The translations under genes and the position numbers were made by a program. Below the pieces are notes generated by a model that saw nothing but the letters and a program-made list of their open reading frames with translations, searched no databases and had not been told where the DNA came from. Shown here in pieces: positions 61,051 through 64,000 of a stretch of DNA of 64,000 nt. Source of the DNA: Actinomucor elegans (lineage: Eukaryota; Mucoromycota; Mucoromycetes; Mucorales; Mucoraceae); contig JAMSLZ010000004.1 in the NCBI GenBank assembly GCA_026027325.1, forward strand, positions 434,001 to 498,000, in the 5' to 3' direction. Each line of letters starts with the position of its first letter. The stretch's first letter is position 1.

Positions 61051-61478
61051 CTATTTTCGACGCACTGTCTTGTTTTGGATTGATTCCAAGAGCTTGTATT
61101 GGGAACCTATAAGCCTAAGGATTGCCAAACTGTGTTCGAGTTGAGGGCGGGTAATCTGTTGATATATTCGGCAGGCAAGGGGTTTTGAGAAGCCGGAGGA
61201 AATGAACCCTATGGATGAAAGTGATTGAACGAGCTCTAAAGGAGCGAGAATATTATTTGGTTTGAAGGGAATTCCAAGGTAGAAAAAAAAAAGTTTATTA
61301 ACGATGTGCCTTCTGAATATATGCAATGCTTCAATGTGATCGACAAAATTCCTGAGTTTGATCCCACGGAAGTAGAAAAAGAACGCCAAGCGGATTTATA
61401 CGAAACTACTGCCTTGAAATGACATGAATGGCAGCCAGATATAGATGAAAACCTGTAAAAGAACCCAACCAGTCTCAA
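61051..61478 (-). mobile_element. Relic of a LINE-type (non-LTR) retrotransposon reverse transcriptase
   Basis: The minus-strand frame 61389-61051 reads FFFYLGIPFKPNNILAPLEL, then FSKPLACRIYQQITRPQLEH and SLAILRL. The YLGIPF and the R-x-Y-x-Q-I-x-x-P-Q-L-E-x-x-L-A-I pattern are typical of the thumb region downstream of the reverse-transcriptase core in LINEs. The catalytic YADD block is not present here. The frame is open but is only about 110 codons, with no 5' or 3' end recognised, so it is a fragment. Confidence 0.65.
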
Positions 61479-61499
61479 AGAGACTCATAGGTTAGACAG

Positions 61500-62438
61500 T
61501 TACAGAACTTTTCGTAAAATTGTACATGAAGTAGCAGTGGCTGTTCAGTAGGAGTCAACAACTGTAATTCAGAAAGTAAAAAGTGTGTCTAAATCAACAG
61601 CCAAGACTGCGGCTACTAAAAATGTTGGAGGACCGTATCGCTCTTATTCTTCAGTTCAGATAAAAGAGTTACCTGATCTTGTAATAGAGCAAGAAATGCC
61701 TGCAAGACAAACGGAATTATCCATAGGTACTCTGTAAGAACAGCGCAACATTATGTGAAATCATACAAGGATTTTGTGAGAGGCAAGAGTTACATTGCTC
61801 TCCGCTTTCTCGATATACAATCAATCAGTCTTTCTGGTCTCAATAAGCATCTTGTTTAACATACTTCTCTTACTCTTAAAAAGTTGGACAAAATAGTGGG
61901 TGTTAGAACATCTGAGAGTACTTTAAATTAAAGAAGAGAGAAGGTGCTGGGGTAGATGGGGGATAAGGGAATAGATTGGCAAAGCAACTGCATTTTCATT
62001 GATGAGGCTGGATTCAACATGCATATTAGATAAAACTTTGGAAGATCTAGGCAAGGGGTACCTGTTAAAATTGCCTTTCCCTCAAACAGAATTTCCATTA
62101 CAATTGTCGAAGCCAATTACGAATTGGGGGTGTAGGCCGAAGACTGTTCAAAAGAAGAGTGCTTTTAACTAAAGAGAAAGAGAGACAACGGTGGGGCACT
62201 TGACATAACAAAAGTAAATATGAGAATTGACACCTGAACACGAACACATCCTACAATTTATCAGTGGTGTTATGGACTTGCTTGATAAACATGGAATGAA
62301 AGGTCGCTATATCATACTGGATAATCCTTCTATTCATAAGGTTTCCGATGTCCGAGATCTAATCAAGAACCGCAAGTATAAAGCTGTTGACCTGACTCTG
62401 TACTCTCCTTTTCTCAACCTAATTGAGTTATTTTAGTC

Positions 62439-62485
<47 letters not shown>

Positions 62486-62600
62486 GTCAGTGCAAATGAA
62501 AATTTGAGCGCCAGAATCGTTGAAGTTGCAAGTCAAGTAATTGTTGAGGATTATCAGGGCTGGATCAGGCATTCTGTTTTATTTTTCGATAAATATTGAG
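61500..62600 (+). pseudogene. Decayed Tc1/mariner (IS630)-type transposase
   Basis: Segments in shifting frames with many stops follow the order of a DDE transposase: an HTH-like part near 61630-61730 (YSSVQIKELPDLVIEQEMPA), FIDEAGFNMHIR near 61998 (first Asp), and a final open segment 62227-62436 with GRYIILDNPSIHKVSDV (second Asp) and YSPFLNLIELF-SKVK (final acid of the DDE/D triad). A 38-nt A tract (62445-62482) sits inside the terminal codons. No terminal inverted repeats were identified. This family is abundant in Mucorales genomes. Confidence 0.8.
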
Positions 62601-63039
62601 CCCTTGAGGCAATGCTTTAGTAATAGTAGGTTGCAATATACATAAATTCACTATTTATTTTTTGCCATTTGGTATGTTTTCATGCGTTGTTATATTATAT
62701 ATTAAAAGGCCGGCGTTAAGAAAGGATCAGCCAAACTAACAGCAATGTTATTGGATCGAAATAGTAAGTAATAGAAAAAAAGAGCAATATAAACCTAGTG
62801 GTAGCAGAGACGTCGTAATGCATGGAACTATCAGCTCCTATCTATTACGATAACATAAAAAACAATAACAGTAGGTGTGTATAAGATTTTTTTTTTAATT
62901 TTATTTCGGCTGAATTAATTTTTAATTTAAATGTCCCGCCTAGTTTCGAAGTTGTGCTTCTACTCACAGGAATAACCAACGAGAAGGTGGAGACAAATCT
63001 ATTCCCAAACCCCCAGACCCCAACAATAAGCCTACCTAT
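62601..63039. other. Flank between the transposase relic and the tandem repeat
   Basis: AT-rich, ending in a C-rich stretch (aaacccccagaccccaac) that leads into the repeat array. No gene is seen. Confidence 0.5.
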
Positions 63040-63590
63040 GGTTCATTTGACTCGAGAAGCTTTCGCAACGTCCGCAGCCAACCCCTCCATAAGGCAAACT
63101 TCCCCCAGATCCGCAAAATTCATTCATGGTTCATCTAACTCGAGAAACCCAGTAAAGATAACATCTGCAGCCAACCCCTCCATGAAGAACTCTGCAAGCT
63201 TGATCTCACCTCACCTGACTCGAGATATTCAGAGGTAACGTCTACAGCCAACCTCTATGTAACTGATGAGCCCAGTTATACTTCATCCGATTCGAGAAGC
63301 ATGAATAACGTCCGCAGCCAACCCTAGATCGATCAAACTTCCCCCAGATCCGCAAAGTTCATTCATGGTTCATCTGACTCGAGAAATCCAGTAAATATAA
63401 CATCCGCAGCCAACCCCTCCAAGAAGAACTCTGCAAGCTTGATCTCACCTCACCTGACTCGAGATATTCAGAAGTAACGTCTGCAGCCAACCCCCATATA
63501 ACTGAGCGAACTCAGTTATACTTCATCTGACCCGAGAAACATGAATAACGTCCGCAGCCAACCCTAGATCGATCAAACTTCATCCCCAGA
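63040..63590. repeat. Higher-order tandem repeat, ~239-bp unit of three ~80-bp subunits
   Basis: Seven subunits follow each other. Each has a CTCGAGA-like box (five of seven exact) and, about 20-30 nt on, GCAGCCAACC (with small changes). They fall in the order A-B-C-D(=A)-E(=B)-F(=C)-G(=A). Copies of the same type, such as CAAACTTCCCCCAGATCCGC at 63095 and 63334, are 239 bp apart; the third, truncated one is 240 bp further. The array is imperfect, non-coding and not obviously part of the transposase relic. Confidence 0.8.
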
Positions 63591-64000
63591 TCTCAATAAA
63601 GAAGAAAAAGGAAGAAAAAAGCTTTGAGAGAAAGAAATTTTGGGCAGTAACTTAATATGAAGCCATGATGTCACCAGTTTAGCAATCGATATTGCCACTT
63701 CAACTAACACCTTCCGCATTAATACTTCTATCTTCACCACAGCATAATCATATAAATAGCCCACATTTATCATTCAATAAACAAGATCTTGATTTTTCTC
63801 TAAAAACTCTTTAGCTTTTCCAACAAATACCGTGTTTATTGAGCCTATATACTTTGTCAATCAGGTGGCATCTATTTGAATATCGATCTCGTGCTTGTTT
63901 TAAGTTATAGTGATGTAATTATTGTTAATCAAACGGAGACCTATCCGATCTTCTCACATAAACGTCCCTTTCACCTCGAAAATAATCATGTTGTTTCTCT
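63591..64000. other. Flank of the tandem repeat, possible LTR-like end
   Basis: TATAAATAG at about 63751 and AATAAACAAG at about 63776 are arranged like the U3/R border of an LTR, but no paired LTR, primer-binding site or coding domain is seen within the window. No gene is supported. Confidence 0.3.

Noticed and set aside
60756..62226. CRISPR-like or phage features
   Set aside because: None seen; the repeats of the window are eukaryotic satellites and transposon relics.

Overview
This window is eukaryotic and most likely comes from an early-diverging fungus of the Mucoromycota (Mucorales-like). The reasons are AT-rich DNA, genes broken by many short introns (nearly all about 49-90 nt with GT..AG ends), closely packed genes, and protein content of that lineage: a BLOC-1 subunit, an ABCD4-type transporter, a KNH-type cell-wall protein, an HPt phosphotransfer protein and a fungal P450. 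I assembled 18 intact protein genes by hand from both strands (17 of them spliced), one tRNA, several decayed coding relics and several repeat families.

Layout: 1-1455 holds the 3' part of a multi-exon gene of a lineage-specific family. 2349-4539 (-) is a long-chain acyl-CoA synthetase. 4.5-9.1 kb is gene-poor. 9097-13381 (+) is Mediator subunit 5, which converges on an ABCD4-like ABC transporter (13481-15762, -). 17172-18311 (+) is an uncharacterised protein combining SUMO-interaction-like motifs, a CxxC zinc site and an HNH-like core. 19281-20021 (+) is a 2-oxoglutarate oxygenase, convergent with a divergent poly(A) polymerase (20090-21915, -). 22547-23286 (-) is a GPI-anchored KNH-type wall protein. 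25707-27333 (+) is SQS1, with R3H and G-patch domains. 29136-29772 (+) is YPD1, whose stop codon lies 6 bp from that of the SNARE gene USE1 (29779-30834, -). 32942-34533 (-) is ARG8. 35452-36040 (-) is BLOC-1 subunit 2, divergent from SUB1/PC4 (36189-36811, +). 36938-38138 (+) is HIS5, with a Gcn4-type site in its promoter. 38.1-43.5 kb is gene-poor, with a candidate spliced non-coding RNA and a decayed gene. 43522-45381 (+) is a cytochrome P450. 45.7-47.0 kb is a degenerate XPG-like nuclease region. 47356-47428 is tRNA-Ala(UGC). 48982-52070 (-) is a 1008-residue mitochondrial PPR protein. 54098-54394 is a small orphan ORF. 55489-56575 (-) is a bHLH factor with polyglutamine. 58390-60539 (-) is a SNM1/PSO2 DNA crosslink repair nuclease. 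From 61 kb to the end lies a transposon graveyard: a LINE reverse-transcriptase relic, a decayed Tc1/mariner-type transposase and a higher-order tandem repeat.

The genes are ordinary housekeeping loci, not a functional cluster. ARG8 and HIS5 are both amino-acid biosynthesis genes, and YPD1/USE1, MED5/ABCD4-like and the oxygenase/poly(A) polymerase are tight convergent pairs. The most unusual signals are the SIM/zinc/HNH protein, the ABCD4-like transporter (which hints at cobalamin trafficking), three GC-AG introns among 64 inferred introns, a nuclease relic with substituted catalytic acids, a spliced GC-rich transcript with pseudoknot-forming complementarity, and dispersed and satellite repeats. 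All family assignments were made by eye from motifs; no database search was run.
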